A stretch of DNA of 52,018 nucleotides from an uncultured Clostridia bacterium (GTDB lineage: Bacteria > Bacillota > Peptococcia > Peptococcales > Peptococcaceae): positions 1-52,018 of the forward strand of contig CALXUG010000016.1 in NCBI GenBank assembly GCA_944391625.1, in the 5' to 3' direction. The notes under the pieces are model-generated. The model made no database searches. It was not told where the DNA came from and saw nothing but the letters and a program-made list of their open reading frames with translations. Shown one piece after another: positions 8,406 to 16,942 of this stretch (position 1 is the stretch's first letter; every line of letters begins with the position of its first letter). A program made the position numbers and the translations under genes.

Positions 8406-9623
8406 TTAGTAGATTCTGTTTACTTTAAAGCCGCGCGCCTCCAAAGCTTCAATTACAGTTTGAATATGTTCGTGGCCGTTGGTTTCAGCAGTAACCTCCA
8501 ACTGCACGTGCTGGACACGATCCAGCGCTTTAAACTGATTGTGTTCCAGTTTGATAACATTGGCCCGATGGTCGGATAAAATCTGTGCAATGCTTAATAA
8601 TTGTCCTGGTGTATCCGGCAGATCAACGGTAAAGCACAGCACTCGACCGCGGGTGACCAAACCGGAATTGATGGCTGAAGAAATGGTTACCATGTCAATA
8701 TTCCCACCGCTGACAACGCAGGCGATATTTTTGTTGCGGGTGTTCAGCTTTTTGATGGCTGCCAGAGGCAGAGCACCTGCCGCTTCTGCAATAATTTTGT
8801 GCCGTTCCAGCAGCATCAGCAGTGCTTCCATGATTTCTTCTTCTGTTACCTGAATAATGCCATCTACATATTGACTGCATACATCAAGGCAATTATTTCC
8901 CACTGTGCGCACAGCAACCCCTTCTGCAGCAGTGTGGATATCCTGCAGCGTTACTACTTTTCCGGCATCCAGAGAAGCAGTCATACTAGCTGCCCCCACC
9001 GGTTCCACCCCAATTACCTGAATGGTAGGTTTAATGGCTTTGGCTGCCAGCGCAATGCCGCTGATTAATCCACCGCCGCCGACAGGAACCAAAATCTGAT
9101 CGATATCGGCCATTTCTTCTAAAATTTCTAAAGCGATAGTGCCTTGTCCGCACATAACGTCGTAATCGTTATAAGGATGCACAAAGGTGTAGCCATGTTC
9201 TTCGGCTAATTCTACTGCTTTGGCATAAGCTTCGTCATAAACATTGCCGTGCAGCACCACATCAGCGCCATAGGATTTGGTAGAATCTACTTTAATCAAT
9301 GGTGTTACCAGCGGCATGACAATAGTGGATTTAATACCCATTTTGGAAGCAGCCAATGCCACACCCTGGGCATGGTTTCCGGCGGAAGAAGCAATAATGC
9401 CCTTGGCACGTTCTTCTTCAGTCAGATTTGCGACTTTATTATATGCGCCGCGAATTTTGAAGGAACCTGTTCTTTGCAGGTTTTCCGGTTTAATATAAAT
9501 TCGGTTGCCGGTCTCCTTGCTGAAAAAATCACTGTAAATCAGTTCTGTTTTCCGCAGCACGCCGTCCAGATTTTTTGCGGCTTGGCGGATATTGTCCAGA
9601 TGATTTGTTGTCTCCAAGTTCAT
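8406..9623 (-). CDS. ilvA: threonine ammonia-lyase with C-terminal ACT domain
   Basis: A 405-residue PLP enzyme that deaminates threonine to 2-oxobutyrate, the entry to isoleucine synthesis or to threonine fermentation. PLP lysine is Lys56 in TGSFKIRGA; the phosphate-binding GGGGLIS loop is at 182-188. A single ACT domain (about residues 328-405, starting CFTVDLPDTPGQLL) places it in the TIGR01127 type rather than the longer two-domain biosynthetic IlvA. The ribosome site is GAAGGGAAGA just before the ATG. No ilv genes are nearby, so a catabolic role is equally possible. Confidence 0.93.
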   Translation of the reverse strand: MNLETTNHLDNIRQAAKNLDGVLRKTELIYSDFFSKETGNRIYIKPENLQRTGSFKIRGAYNKVANLTEEERAKGIIASSAGNHAQGVALAASKMGIKSTIVMPLVTPLIKVDSTKSYGADVVLHGNVYDEAYAKAVELAEEHGYTFVHPYNDYDVMCGQGTIALEILEEMADIDQILVPVGGGGLISGIALAAKAIKPTIQVIGVEPVGAASMTASLDAGKVVTLQDIHTAAEGVAVRTVGNNCLDVCSQYVDGIIQVTEEEIMEALLMLLERHKIIAEAAGALPLAAIKKLNTRNKNIACVVSGGNIDMVTISSAINSGLVTRGRVLCFTVDLPDTPGQLLSIAQILSDHRANVIKLEHNQFKALDRVQHVQLEVTAETNGHEHIQTVIEALEARGFKVNRIY

Positions 9624-9690
9624 TTCACAATCTTCCCTTCGTTGAAAGTAATAGAATCATATAGCAGTATGGAATTTTTCCATGTTGTTA

Positions 9691-9721
9691 TATTATAGCA
9701 TCTGTATAAGGCAAGATACAA
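9691..9721 (-). promoter_or_regulatory. candidate ilvA promoter
   Basis: On the minus strand TTGTAT and TATAAT are 18 bp apart, about 70 bp upstream of the ilvA start codon. Confidence 0.5.
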
Positions 9722-9901
9722 GCATTGCAGAAAAAAACTTGCCGGGAAGTATTTCGGTTGTTGGGCGCAATAGGGCGATAGTTGGAAAAAATTTTTTACC
9801 CAATTGAAAATAACGGGAACTTTTTTGGAACGGTTTCGTCTGAAGAGTATGCAAAGCACAAATAAAAAAATTTAAAATCACTCATAAAGGAGCGCATTTT
9901 T

Positions 9902-10879
9902 ATGAACAACAAAAAATTAATCACAATCGCACTGACAACCGCATTTGCTGTAGGTATTACAGCCCCAGTATTTGCAGACACCACCGCAGCAGTTGCAATA
10001 CAAAATACAGCGGCTGTTGTAGCAGAAGCGCAGCAGACTATGGCATTGGCAACAACGGTGGGTGTTGTACAGGAAATCAATGAAGACAGTAAGTCCCCAA
10101 GTATTTTAGTAAAAAATGATCAAACAGAAATTGATTTTTATATCAATATGGATAAAGCCAGCGGCAATGCTACCTGGGTGATTGACGAAAACGGACTGCC
10201 TATTGCGCTGAAAGATTTAAAAGGGAAAGAAGTAGTGGTATCCCATAGTCAGGCCATGACCATGAGTCTGCCGGCAAGATGCAATGCCACAGCAGTGATG
10301 GTAAAAGGTGATGTAACTCCTAACTATGCTGTAGTAGAAGCAGTCAGCAAAAATGCAGATGGCAGTGTTACCTTAACAACCGATAGCGGCAGCCGTTTGG
10401 TAACAGTGAATAAAGATGCAAGTATCAGCCCTTATCTGACCAAAAACAGAGTGTTCATTGATAGCTTAAAAGTTGGCGATGAAGTGGTACTGTATTATGA
10501 TATCATGGCGTTAAGCTATCCGGGTCAGGCTGGTACTGATCGTGTATTGCTGCTGCATCCTGCTGATGCTGCAGTTGACAGTGAGAAAGAAACAGATACA
10601 GCTATAGATGCTGTTCCGCTGTCTGATGCAATGGTAAATCTGCGTGACGCCGTTAGCGAATTGGGACTTTCCATTCAGTGGAACCAGGAAGGCAACACTG
10701 TTATTTTAACTAAAGATAATAATGCATTCAGTGCGACTGTTACCATTGGCAGCAGTGACTATGGTATTAATAAAATGCGGGTAAAAGCTGAAAATGCTGC
10801 TGAAATTCGTGATGGCCGCACCTATGTGCCGCAGTCATTCATCACAGAATTGAAAACTGCATTGAATGAAAACGCATAA
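9902..10879 (+). CDS. secreted protein with copper amine oxidase N-terminal-like domain
   Basis: A 325-residue exported protein. The signal peptide (KKLITIALTTAFAVGITAP) ends near Ala25 (VFA-DT). Residues 45-225 form a beta-rich region of unknown family. The C-terminal 85 residues (MVNLRDAVSELGL ... IRDGRTYVPQSFI) match the copper amine oxidase N-terminal domain, a module often used by Firmicutes for cell-surface or extracellular proteins rather than oxidases. AAAGGAGCG sits before the ATG, and a terminator follows. Function unknown. Confidence 0.85.
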   Translation: MNNKKLITIALTTAFAVGITAPVFADTTAAVAIQNTAAVVAEAQQTMALATTVGVVQEINEDSKSPSILVKNDQTEIDFYINMDKASGNATWVIDENGLPIALKDLKGKEVVVSHSQAMTMSLPARCNATAVMVKGDVTPNYAVVEAVSKNADGSVTLTTDSGSRLVTVNKDASISPYLTKNRVFIDSLKVGDEVVLYYDIMALSYPGQAGTDRVLLLHPADAAVDSEKETDTAIDAVPLSDAMVNLRDAVSELGLSIQWNQEGNTVILTKDNNAFSATVTIGSSDYGINKMRVKAENAAEIRDGRTYVPQSFITELKTALNENA

Positions 10880-10903
10880 TGAATGATATTTGTATATGAT
10901 TAT

Positions 10904-10938
10904 AAAAGCTATTCTAACTTTGTTGGAGTAGCTTTTTT
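10904..10938 (+). terminator. terminator of the secreted-protein gene
   Basis: AAAAGCTATTCTAAC pairs with GTTGGAGTAGCTTTT (two G-T pairs) around a three-T loop, then a T run. Confidence 0.85.
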
Positions 10939-10970
10939 ATTTTCACGGGGGGAAACTTTAAGAAAACTTA

Positions 10971-10999
10971 TTGTGCTGTTCTGGTGAATCTTATATAAT
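10971..10999 (+). promoter_or_regulatory. promoter of the yaiI/yqxD-like gene
   Basis: -35 TTGTGC (10971-10976), 17-bp spacer, -10 TATAAT (10994-10999), 66 bp before the GTG start. Confidence 0.65.
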
Positions 11000-11064
11000 A
11001 AAACTGAAGACAATGCCGCTTTGCTTAAATCGGCAGGCGGCAGAGGATTGAAAGGAGCTTAAAC

Positions 11065-11514
11065 GTGCGGATACTGATTGATGCAGACGGATGTCCTGTG
11101 GTGGATGAAACCATTCTGCTGGCGCAGGAGTATGGGGTGGAATGTTTTATTCTTTGCGATACTGCCCATTATTTTAACAAGGAAGGCGCTCATACAATGG
11201 TGTTTTCTCAGGGAGCCGACAGTGTGGATTTTGCTCTGGTAAATATGGTGCAGTCCGGTGATATTGTGGTAACGCAGGATTATGGCTTAGCAGCCATGTG
11301 CCTGGCGCGCAAGGGAAATCCAATCAATCAGAATGGCATGATTTATACCGAACATAATATTGACGGATTATTGGCCAGTCGGCATACTGCACAGAAAATT
11401 CGCAGAAGCGGCGGCAGAACAAAAGGGCCGTCAAAGCGTATGGCGGCGCAAAATGAAGCATTTATTTGCCAGCTGCGTAAACTGATTTTGGCAGGGCTGG
11501 AACAAAATAAATAA
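11065..11514 (+). CDS. YaiI/YqxD family protein (DUF188)
   Basis: A 149-residue protein beginning MRILIDADGCPVVDET, the acidic N-terminal motif of the UPF0178 / DUF188 family. VVTQDYGLA (about 73-81) and the basic RRSGGRTKGPSKR stretch are also family features. The fold resembles PIN-type nucleases, but function is unproven. It starts with GTG at 11065 behind AAAGGAG. It probably shares a transcript with the aldehyde dehydrogenase 43 bp downstream. Confidence 0.9.
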   Translation: MRILIDADGCPVVDETILLAQEYGVECFILCDTAHYFNKEGAHTMVFSQGADSVDFALVNMVQSGDIVVTQDYGLAAMCLARKGNPINQNGMIYTEHNIDGLLASRHTAQKIRRSGGRTKGPSKRMAAQNEAFICQLRKLILAGLEQNK

Positions 11515-11557
11515 ACGACATAGCAAACAAGGGAGCAGAAAGAGGGGAGAGGCAGCA

Positions 11558-12934
11558 ATGACAATCAAGGAAACCTTAAGAAGACAGCGTGAATTCTTTT
11601 TATGCGGGCCAACATTAGATATCGACTGGCGTCTAAAACAACTGAGAGCGCTGCGGAAAACAATAAAAAAATATGAAGAAAATCTAATTTGGGCTTTGGA
11701 AGAAGATTTGGGTAAATCTGAGTTTGAAGCATATTCTACAGAAATTGCCATGGTATATGATGAAATCAATACTGCAATTAAACATCTGCCTAAATGGGCA
11801 GAAATTCGTCCGGTAGATCGCGGCGGGTTAAATCAGTATCCGGGCAGACTGATGTCCTACACAGAACCTTTGGGTTTGGTGCTGATTATCGTGCCATGGA
11901 ATTATCCTGTGCAGCTGGTATTTTCTCCATTGACAGCGGCAATTGCAGCGGGTAACTGTGTAGCCATTAAGCCATCAGAATTGGCGCCAAAAACGCAGGA
12001 AGTTGTGAAAACCATCATCGAAGAAACTTTTGAAAGTCTTTATGTCAGCATTTTTACCGGCGGTGCAGAGGTAGGCCGCGAGCTGCTGGAGGAAGACTTT
12101 GATCATATCTTCTTCATTGGCAGTCCCCGTGTCGGCAAAATGATTATGCGGGCAGCAGCAGAGCATTTAACATCAGTAACATTGGAGTTGGGCGGTAAAA
12201 GCCCTTGTATTGTAGAGGATACCGCCGATTTAAAAGTGGCAGCCAGACGGATTATCTGGGGCAAATGTCTGAACTGCGGACAAACCTGTATTGCGCCGGA
12301 CTATGTGTTGGTAGACCGCAAACATAAAGATAAGTTGATGCAGTACATGATTCAAAATCTGGAAGAATTTTATCCGGGCGATATTTTTGAAAATCCTGAT
12401 TATCCGCGGATTGTCAATGAAGAACACTTGGATCGTTTGGTTGGCTATTTGGATGAAGGGCACATTGTACACGGCGGGCGGAGCAACCGTGAAAAACTAA
12501 AATTGGAGCCTACTATTTTGGATATGGTAGATCCGGAAAACAGCATCGTCATGAACGAGGAAATTTTTGGTCCCGTACTGCCCATTATTCCGTATGATTC
12601 CCTGGAAAAAGCAATCTGTTATATTCAGAATCGTCCAAAACCATTGGCGTTGTATCTCTTTACCCGAGATCCCAATGTAGAAAAAATGGTGATGAATCAG
12701 GTTTCTTTCGGCGGTGGCTGTGTGAATGACACCGTTCTGCATGTTTCCGGCGCCGAAATCCTATTCCGTGGAGTAGGGCAAAGCGGTATGGGCGGCGCTT
12801 ATCATGGCAAAGCCGGTTTTGATACCTTCTCCCATCAAAAAGTGGTGCTGAAACAGTCCAATGAGATTGAGCTGCCGCTGCGTTATGCGCCATATAAGAA
12901 GAAACTGAAATGGGTGCGGACATTAATTCGGTAA
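11558..12934 (+). CDS. aldehyde dehydrogenase (class 3-like)
   Basis: A 458-residue NAD(P)-dependent aldehyde dehydrogenase of the short class-3 / fatty-aldehyde type. Active-site residues are Asn115 (PWNYP), Lys138 (AIKPSE), Glu210 (LELGGKSP) and catalytic Cys244 (NCGQTCIAPDY). The C-terminus is slightly hydrophobic and basic. It oxidises medium- or long-chain aldehydes in relatives; the substrate here is open. A GAGAGGCAGCA ribosome site precedes the ATG. The DnaA-box cluster starts 5 bp after its stop codon. Confidence 0.93.
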   Translation: MTIKETLRRQREFFLCGPTLDIDWRLKQLRALRKTIKKYEENLIWALEEDLGKSEFEAYSTEIAMVYDEINTAIKHLPKWAEIRPVDRGGLNQYPGRLMSYTEPLGLVLIIVPWNYPVQLVFSPLTAAIAAGNCVAIKPSELAPKTQEVVKTIIEETFESLYVSIFTGGAEVGRELLEEDFDHIFFIGSPRVGKMIMRAAAEHLTSVTLELGGKSPCIVEDTADLKVAARRIIWGKCLNCGQTCIAPDYVLVDRKHKDKLMQYMIQNLEEFYPGDIFENPDYPRIVNEEHLDRLVGYLDEGHIVHGGRSNREKLKLEPTILDMVDPENSIVMNEEIFGPVLPIIPYDSLEKAICYIQNRPKPLALYLFTRDPNVEKMVMNQVSFGGGCVNDTVLHVSGAEILFRGVGQSGMGGAYHGKAGFDTFSHQKVVLKQSNEIELPLRYAPYKKKLKWVRTLIR

Positions 12935-12938
12935 CAGC

Positions 12939-13044
12939 TTATCCACAAACTTATCCACATTTTCAGCGAGTTATACACAGATAAAAGTGGATAACTACGG
13001 CCATTGACTGAAACTGTGTATAAATGACAAAATTTTTATTCACA
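12939..13044. promoter_or_regulatory. cluster of six DnaA boxes
   Basis: Six matches to TTATNCACA in 106 bp: TTATCCACA at 12939-12947 and 12951-12959, TTATACACA at 12971-12979, TTATCCACT on the minus strand at 12986-12994 (one mismatch), TTATACACA on the minus strand at 13015-13023, and TTATTCACA at 13036-13044. The cluster ends in AT-rich DNA. No dnaA, dnaN, rpmH or parAB is nearby in the window. It could be part of an origin region or a separate DnaA-binding locus that controls initiation. Confidence 0.85.
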
Positions 13045-13110
13045 ATATGCACAGGCTCTGTTCATTGGTGTTAGCGTAAGCCTGATAAATGCTTTATAAG
13101 GAATTATCAG

Positions 13111-13146
13111 AGAGACAGTTGGATTATTTCAGCTGTCTCTTTTTGT
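13111..13146 (+). terminator. terminator downstream of the DnaA-box cluster
   Basis: AGAGACAG pairs with CTGTCTCT around a 14-nt centre, followed by TTTTTG. It is the first plausible terminator after the aldehyde dehydrogenase gene. Confidence 0.75.
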
Positions 13147-13275
13147 ATTTTTCCAAGAGTTAATCATTAGTCAGATAAACAGCAGCAAAGAAATCAGAAT
13201 CATCAGCAAGTTTTTATAAGCAATTTGCGGTGCAGTGAAGTTATTTGATTGTGCTGCAGAATAGGGGGAGTAGAT

Positions 13276-13707
13276 ATGGAGCGATATAACTTTTTTGGAT
13301 TTGAAGTAGAATTAGATAAAACTGCTACACAAAACTGGTATGCCCAAGCAAATGAGTGGGGCTGCACGTGCGGTCACTGCCGCAATTTTTTGGCTTTGGC
13401 GCAAAAGAAAAACTTGCCTGATGCTGCGCTGGCGCCGCTGCAGATGCTTGGCATACCGCCGGAGAAAGCCACATATGTATGCCAGCTGTATCCTGACGAC
13501 GATGGGCAGTGCTATCAGTTCAGCTATCGAATTGCTGGGCGCATTTTAAATGACCGCAGGGCGGAAGAATTGCCCTGCAGCTGGGGTGAAGGGCGATGCG
13601 GCCACGAATCCTATCCTTATGGAGCGCCCGGTTTTCCGGATCCTCATTTTGATTTGGAGTTTTATCTGGTCTTGCCATGGGTGCTGGAGGAATCGGCAGA
13701 AGGATAA
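13276..13707 (+). CDS. conserved hypothetical protein with a CxCxxC motif
   Basis: A 143-residue soluble protein I cannot assign. Near residue 28 it carries WGCTCGHCRNFLAL, a compact CxCxxC cysteine set that could bind metal. Further cysteines occur at LPCSWGEGRC. The C-terminal PHFDLEFYLVLPWVLEE is acidic and aromatic. The start at 13276 is chosen for the GGGGGAG ribosome site (13263-13269). It has its own space between two non-coding regions and no evident operon partner. Confidence 0.65.
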   Translation: MERYNFFGFEVELDKTATQNWYAQANEWGCTCGHCRNFLALAQKKNLPDAALAPLQMLGIPPEKATYVCQLYPDDDGQCYQFSYRIAGRILNDRRAEELPCSWGEGRCGHESYPYGAPGFPDPHFDLEFYLVLPWVLEESAEG

Positions 13708-13989
13708 ACAGCAGGTGATGTTTGCTATTTATCCAACAAATTGCGGATAGCATATTTTTATACATGACAGGAAACAATGCTTTAAAAATACAGCAGAAAA
13801 AAGCGAAGATTTGCGGCGTTTTGTAAAAAAACAAGAGATAGTTTACCAATATGCTGACGATATCACAGTGAACACCCCATTGGAATCTTTTTAACAGAAA
13901 TTAGTCGAAACAATATGATTTCCTTTTCCTGTAAAAAATGATAGGCTGAACTAGCAGTAAAATTTTTTATGGTGAAGGAGAGCATGCGT

Positions 13990-14382
13990 ATGAAACAAAA
14001 CAAATTGCAGGCAGTATTGACAGCCAAGCGTCAGAGCGGGCCTGAAAGCCAGGGATTTACACTGGTAGAACTGATTGTGGTGTTGGTGATTATGGGAATT
14101 TTGACGGCGGCGATACTACCCATGGTGACCGGTTATGTAGCCACAGCAAAAGAACAAGTGGAGGAATCCAACCTGCACATGGTAGAACAAGCGGCGCGGC
14201 TGTATCTGACCCGTTGGGAAATGGAAAACGGCAATGCGGACAGCACCACGATCACAGCCTCCGAACTGGTGCAGCAAGGATATTTGTCGCCACTGGCAGA
14301 AGGGGAAGATTATAATATCACCATTACCAAAACGGAGAACAGCTATGATGTAACAGTTACAGCAAGTACAGTAAAAAATTGA
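13990..14382 (+). CDS. type IV pilin-like prepilin (orphan)
   Basis: A 130-residue protein with a classical prepilin leader: a basic segment, then G22/F23 cleavage in QGFTLVELIV, with Glu27 at position 5 of the mature form and a hydrophobic helix to about residue 50. The remaining domain is short and Thr/Glu-rich. AAGGAG (13975-13980) favours the ATG at 13990; in-frame ATGs at 13969 and 13984 are less likely. No pilus assembly ATPase, platform protein or prepilin peptidase is in the window, so its machinery must be encoded elsewhere. Confidence 0.85.
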   Translation: MKQNKLQAVLTAKRQSGPESQGFTLVELIVVLVIMGILTAAILPMVTGYVATAKEQVEESNLHMVEQAARLYLTRWEMENGNADSTTITASELVQQGYLSPLAEGEDYNITITKTENSYDVTVTASTVKN

Positions 14383-14442
14383 TTTTTGCAGTAATCACCA
14401 TATTGTAATTGTTGGCAGAAACATGGTATACAAAGCGGCTCA

Positions 14443-14487
14443 GAGCAGTCTTTTGGTGTAAAAACCAGAGGGCTGTTCTTTTTTTCT
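14443..14487 (+). terminator. terminator behind the prepilin gene
   Basis: GAGCAGTC pairs with GGCTGTTC, with an inner TTTTGGT/ACCAGA pairing, followed by seven Ts. Confidence 0.75.
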
Positions 14488-14500
14488 TACAATTTTCCTG

Positions 14501-14541
14501 TTGACATATTGTGCATATTGTATATAATGAATATATACAAT
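14501..14541 (+). promoter_or_regulatory. promoter and palindromic operator of the GntR-ABC operon
   Basis: -35 TTGACA (14501-14506) and -10 TATAAT (14523-14528) are 16 bp apart. A perfect 10-bp inverted repeat, ATTGTATATA (14517-14526) and TATATACAAT (14532-14541), overlaps the -10. This is a typical autoregulatory site for the YtrA-type GntR regulator encoded 20 bp downstream. Confidence 0.8.
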
Positions 14542-14560
14542 ATAACATGAGGTGCACATC

Positions 14561-14941
14561 ATGAACATTATTATCAGTAATACTGGCGGTCAGCCTATTT
14601 ATGAGCAAATTGCCAGTCAAATCAAAGCATTGATTATCAGCGGCGCTTTGAAGGAAGGGGATATGCTGCCTTCCATGCGTTTGCTGGCCAAGGAATTACG
14701 AATCAGCGTGATTACCACCAAGCGCGCCTATGAAGAACTGGAACGGGACGGTTTTATTATTTCTCAGACAGGAAAGGGCAGCTTTGTGGCGGGTACAAAT
14801 GTAGAGCTGGTTCGGGAAGCGCAGCTGCAAAAAATTGAGCAGCAACTGATGCAGGCAGTAGAAACCGCGCACATCAGCAACATATCTTTAACAGAATTAC
14901 AGGAAATGTTAACTCTGCTTTACGGAGGCGAAGAATCATGA
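14561..14941 (+). CDS. GntR family regulator, YtrA subfamily
   Basis: A 126-residue repressor with an N-terminal winged helix (QPIYEQIASQIKALI, then the LAKELRISVITTKRAY recognition region, about 40-56) and the very short C-terminal helical tail that marks the YtrA subfamily. Members regulate adjacent ABC exporters, often in response to cell-wall antibiotics. I start it at ATG 14561 with GAGGTG upstream; a GTG at 14552 overlaps that ribosome site. The stop codon overlaps the next start (ATGA), so the three genes form one operon. Confidence 0.9.
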   Translation: MNIIISNTGGQPIYEQIASQIKALIISGALKEGDMLPSMRLLAKELRISVITTKRAYEELERDGFIISQTGKGSFVAGTNVELVREAQLQKIEQQLMQAVETAHISNISLTELQEMLTLLYGGEES

Positions 14942-15786
14942 CATATGCGTTAGAATTAAAAAATGTGACAAAAAATTATACCAATTTTACACTGCAAAAT
15001 GTATCTTTGGTGCTGCCAAAAGGCTGCATTATGGGGCTGATTGGTGAAAACGGGGCAGGTAAAAGCACACTGATTAAGCTGATGCTGAACCTGATTCAGC
15101 GGGACGGCGGCGAGATTGATGTGCTGGATGTACCGGCAGAGGCATTTTCTGCAGAGCGAAATGCGCATATTGGCGTGGTTATGGATGAATGTCACATTCC
15201 GGATATGCTCAATGTACGGCAGGTCAATCAGATTATGCAGGATATTTATCCCAACTGGCAGTCTGATGTGTTCAAACAGCTGACAGCGCGGTTTGGTTTA
15301 CCGGAAAAAAGCAAAATTAAAACCTATTCCCGCGGTATGAAAATGAAACTATCCATCGCTGTGGCATTGAGCCACCATGCGCAGCTGTTGATTTTGGACG
15401 AAGCCACCAGCGGGCTGGATCCAGTGGTGCGGGATGAAATTTTGGACATTTTTCTGGAGTTTATGCAGGATGAAAATCACGCCATTTTGATGGCTTCTCA
15501 TATCACCAGCGATTTAGAAAAAGTTTGCGATTATATTACCTACATTCACAAAGGTCATATTGAGCTGAGCATGGAAAAAGACAGATTGCTGGAGGAATAC
15601 GCCATTTTCAAAGGGAGTGAAGAACAGTTGCGGGATATTGCGCCGGAGGCCATTTTGCGTGTGCGGCGGCAGCAGTTCGGTGTAGAAGCTTTGGTAAAAC
15701 GGGAGCAGGTAAACGAAGCCTTCGTTTTGGAACGGCCTACGCTGGAAAGTATTATGCTGTTTTTCAACAAAGGGACAAAACAGTAA
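14938..15786 (+). CDS. ABC transporter ATP-binding protein
   Basis: A 282-residue ATPase subunit. Walker A is GENGAGKST (36-44), the signature is YSRGMKMKLS, and Walker B is LLILDEATSGLD followed by the His-loop region (MASHITSDLEK). It overlaps the GntR gene by 4 bp and precedes the permease gene by 16 bp. Together they form a two-component exporter of the YtrB/EcsA type, with unknown substrate (possibly peptides or antimicrobials). Confidence 0.93.
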   Translation: MTYALELKNVTKNYTNFTLQNVSLVLPKGCIMGLIGENGAGKSTLIKLMLNLIQRDGGEIDVLDVPAEAFSAERNAHIGVVMDECHIPDMLNVRQVNQIMQDIYPNWQSDVFKQLTARFGLPEKSKIKTYSRGMKMKLSIAVALSHHAQLLILDEATSGLDPVVRDEILDIFLEFMQDENHAILMASHITSDLEKVCDYITYIHKGHIELSMEKDRLLEEYAIFKGSEEQLRDIAPEAILRVRRQQFGVEALVKREQVNEAFVLERPTLESIMLFFNKGTKQ

Positions 15787-15802
15787 GGAGTGAAGAGAAC
15801 CA

Positions 15803-16450
15803 ATGAAAGGGTTATTACGAAAAGAACTATTAGCTTTAAAAAGTACGTTTAGCATATTGGTGATATTTGTGCTGGTATATGCGATTATCGGCGTGGTAGG
15901 CGATAATTCCAGCATGGTGTCCGGTGTGCTGGCTGTGATTTTGATGATGCTGCCGGCCAATTCTATCTCCTATGATGAATTTTATCATTGGGATAAATAT
16001 GCACTGACCATGCCTATATCCCGCCAAAAAATAGTGCAGAGTAAATATCTGCTTTGCTTTTTGCTGTTTGGTCTGTTTTTGGTGGTTGGCGTCACATTCT
16101 CAGGGCTGTTGGATGGCAACTGGGCTGACGCGTTGTTCACCAATCTGCTGGTAGCTGCCATGTCCCTGCTGATGTCGGTGATCGCGCTGCCCTGCATGTT
16201 CAAGTGGGGTGCGCAGCGCGGACGTTTGGTTATTGTGATGTTGTGCGGTGTGGCAGGCTCATGGATGGCTATAGTGATCATTTCTCTGAAGGCCAGAGGT
16301 TTTGGCGGCGATATGAGAGTTGGAGAAATGATGCAGGGAATTTTGCTGAGCGACGGCATCTTATTGGGTGTTGCATTGATTGTGACAGCCATTGCAACAA
16401 TCATATCCTATCGCATTTCCTGCAACATTTACAGCAAAAAACAATTTTAG
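15803..16450 (+). CDS. ABC-2 type transporter permease
   Basis: A 215-residue membrane protein with about six hydrophobic segments, of the ABC-2 permease type found in YtrA-linked loci. The conserved cytoplasmic stretch NSISYDEFYHWDKYALTMPISRQ between the second and third segments is characteristic (residues about 53-75). A GGAGTGAAGAG ribosome site lies before the ATG. It is the membrane partner of the preceding ATPase. Confidence 0.9.
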   Translation: MKGLLRKELLALKSTFSILVIFVLVYAIIGVVGDNSSMVSGVLAVILMMLPANSISYDEFYHWDKYALTMPISRQKIVQSKYLLCFLLFGLFLVVGVTFSGLLDGNWADALFTNLLVAAMSLLMSVIALPCMFKWGAQRGRLVIVMLCGVAGSWMAIVIISLKARGFGGDMRVGEMMQGILLSDGILLGVALIVTAIATIISYRISCNIYSKKQF

Positions 16451-16742
16451 AACTGTGGTTTGTGCTGTTGTTGAGCGCGCAGCAAATATGGCGGCAAAGC
16501 ATTTGCCTGAATGAAACAGTCTATTATTGTCGGCAATATTTGTTCCGATGGTCACAAACTGATGATTTGCTGTATTTTATCGGCCATGGAACCCGATGAT
16601 AGTAGGTACACAAATTGTTGCACTTTGTCATATGAAACAAAATTTATAGGATAAAAAGTGCTGACAATAAGAGACAGAAGGTCCCAAAATGGCTCTAATA
16701 CCGATAATTTATAACCATAAGAAAAGTTTTTACTAAAAATTG
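16451..16742. other. intergenic region without a recognised feature
   Basis: I see no gene, no clear terminator and no repeat here. Open frames in this stretch lack ribosome sites. The leader-RNA promoter begins directly after it. Confidence 0.5.
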
Positions 16743-16771
16743 TTGTCAAAAAAAAGAGAATAGCGTACAAT
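16743..16771 (+). promoter_or_regulatory. promoter of the pyridoxal kinase leader RNA
   Basis: -35 TTGTCA (16743-16748), 17-bp spacer, -10 TACAAT (16766-16771). Confidence 0.7.
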
Positions 16772-16778
16772 AGAGAAA

Positions 16779-16890
16779 GCAGAGTTGTGAAGCGATTCGC
16801 ATAAGTCGACTAACCAATCAAACACACACAAGACTGGCTTTGCTAATAGATGCTTTGAGGGATATTTCCCCTAAGGCATCTTTTTTTTTT
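16779..16890 (+). ncRNA. candidate leader RNA / attenuator before pyridoxal kinase
   Basis: A transcript of about 110 nt is expected between a good promoter and a strong terminator hairpin. The 5' part can fold by pairing AGCAGAG (16779-16785 region) with CTTTGCT (16838-16844) around a GCG/CGC mini-hairpin. It does not match a riboswitch class I recognise. It may be an attenuator for the kinase gene or an independent small RNA. Covariation analysis would decide. Confidence 0.45.
16848..16890 (+). terminator. terminator within the pyridoxal kinase leader
   Basis: A stem of AGATGCTTTGAGGG with CCCCTAAGGCATCT, loop about 5 nt, followed by ten Ts. It lies 50 bp before the kinase start codon. Confidence 0.85.
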
Positions 16891-16942
16891 GCGTGTTTTC
16901 GTGTACAATATGTGCATAGTGTACAGGAAATGGGGCTACAGA

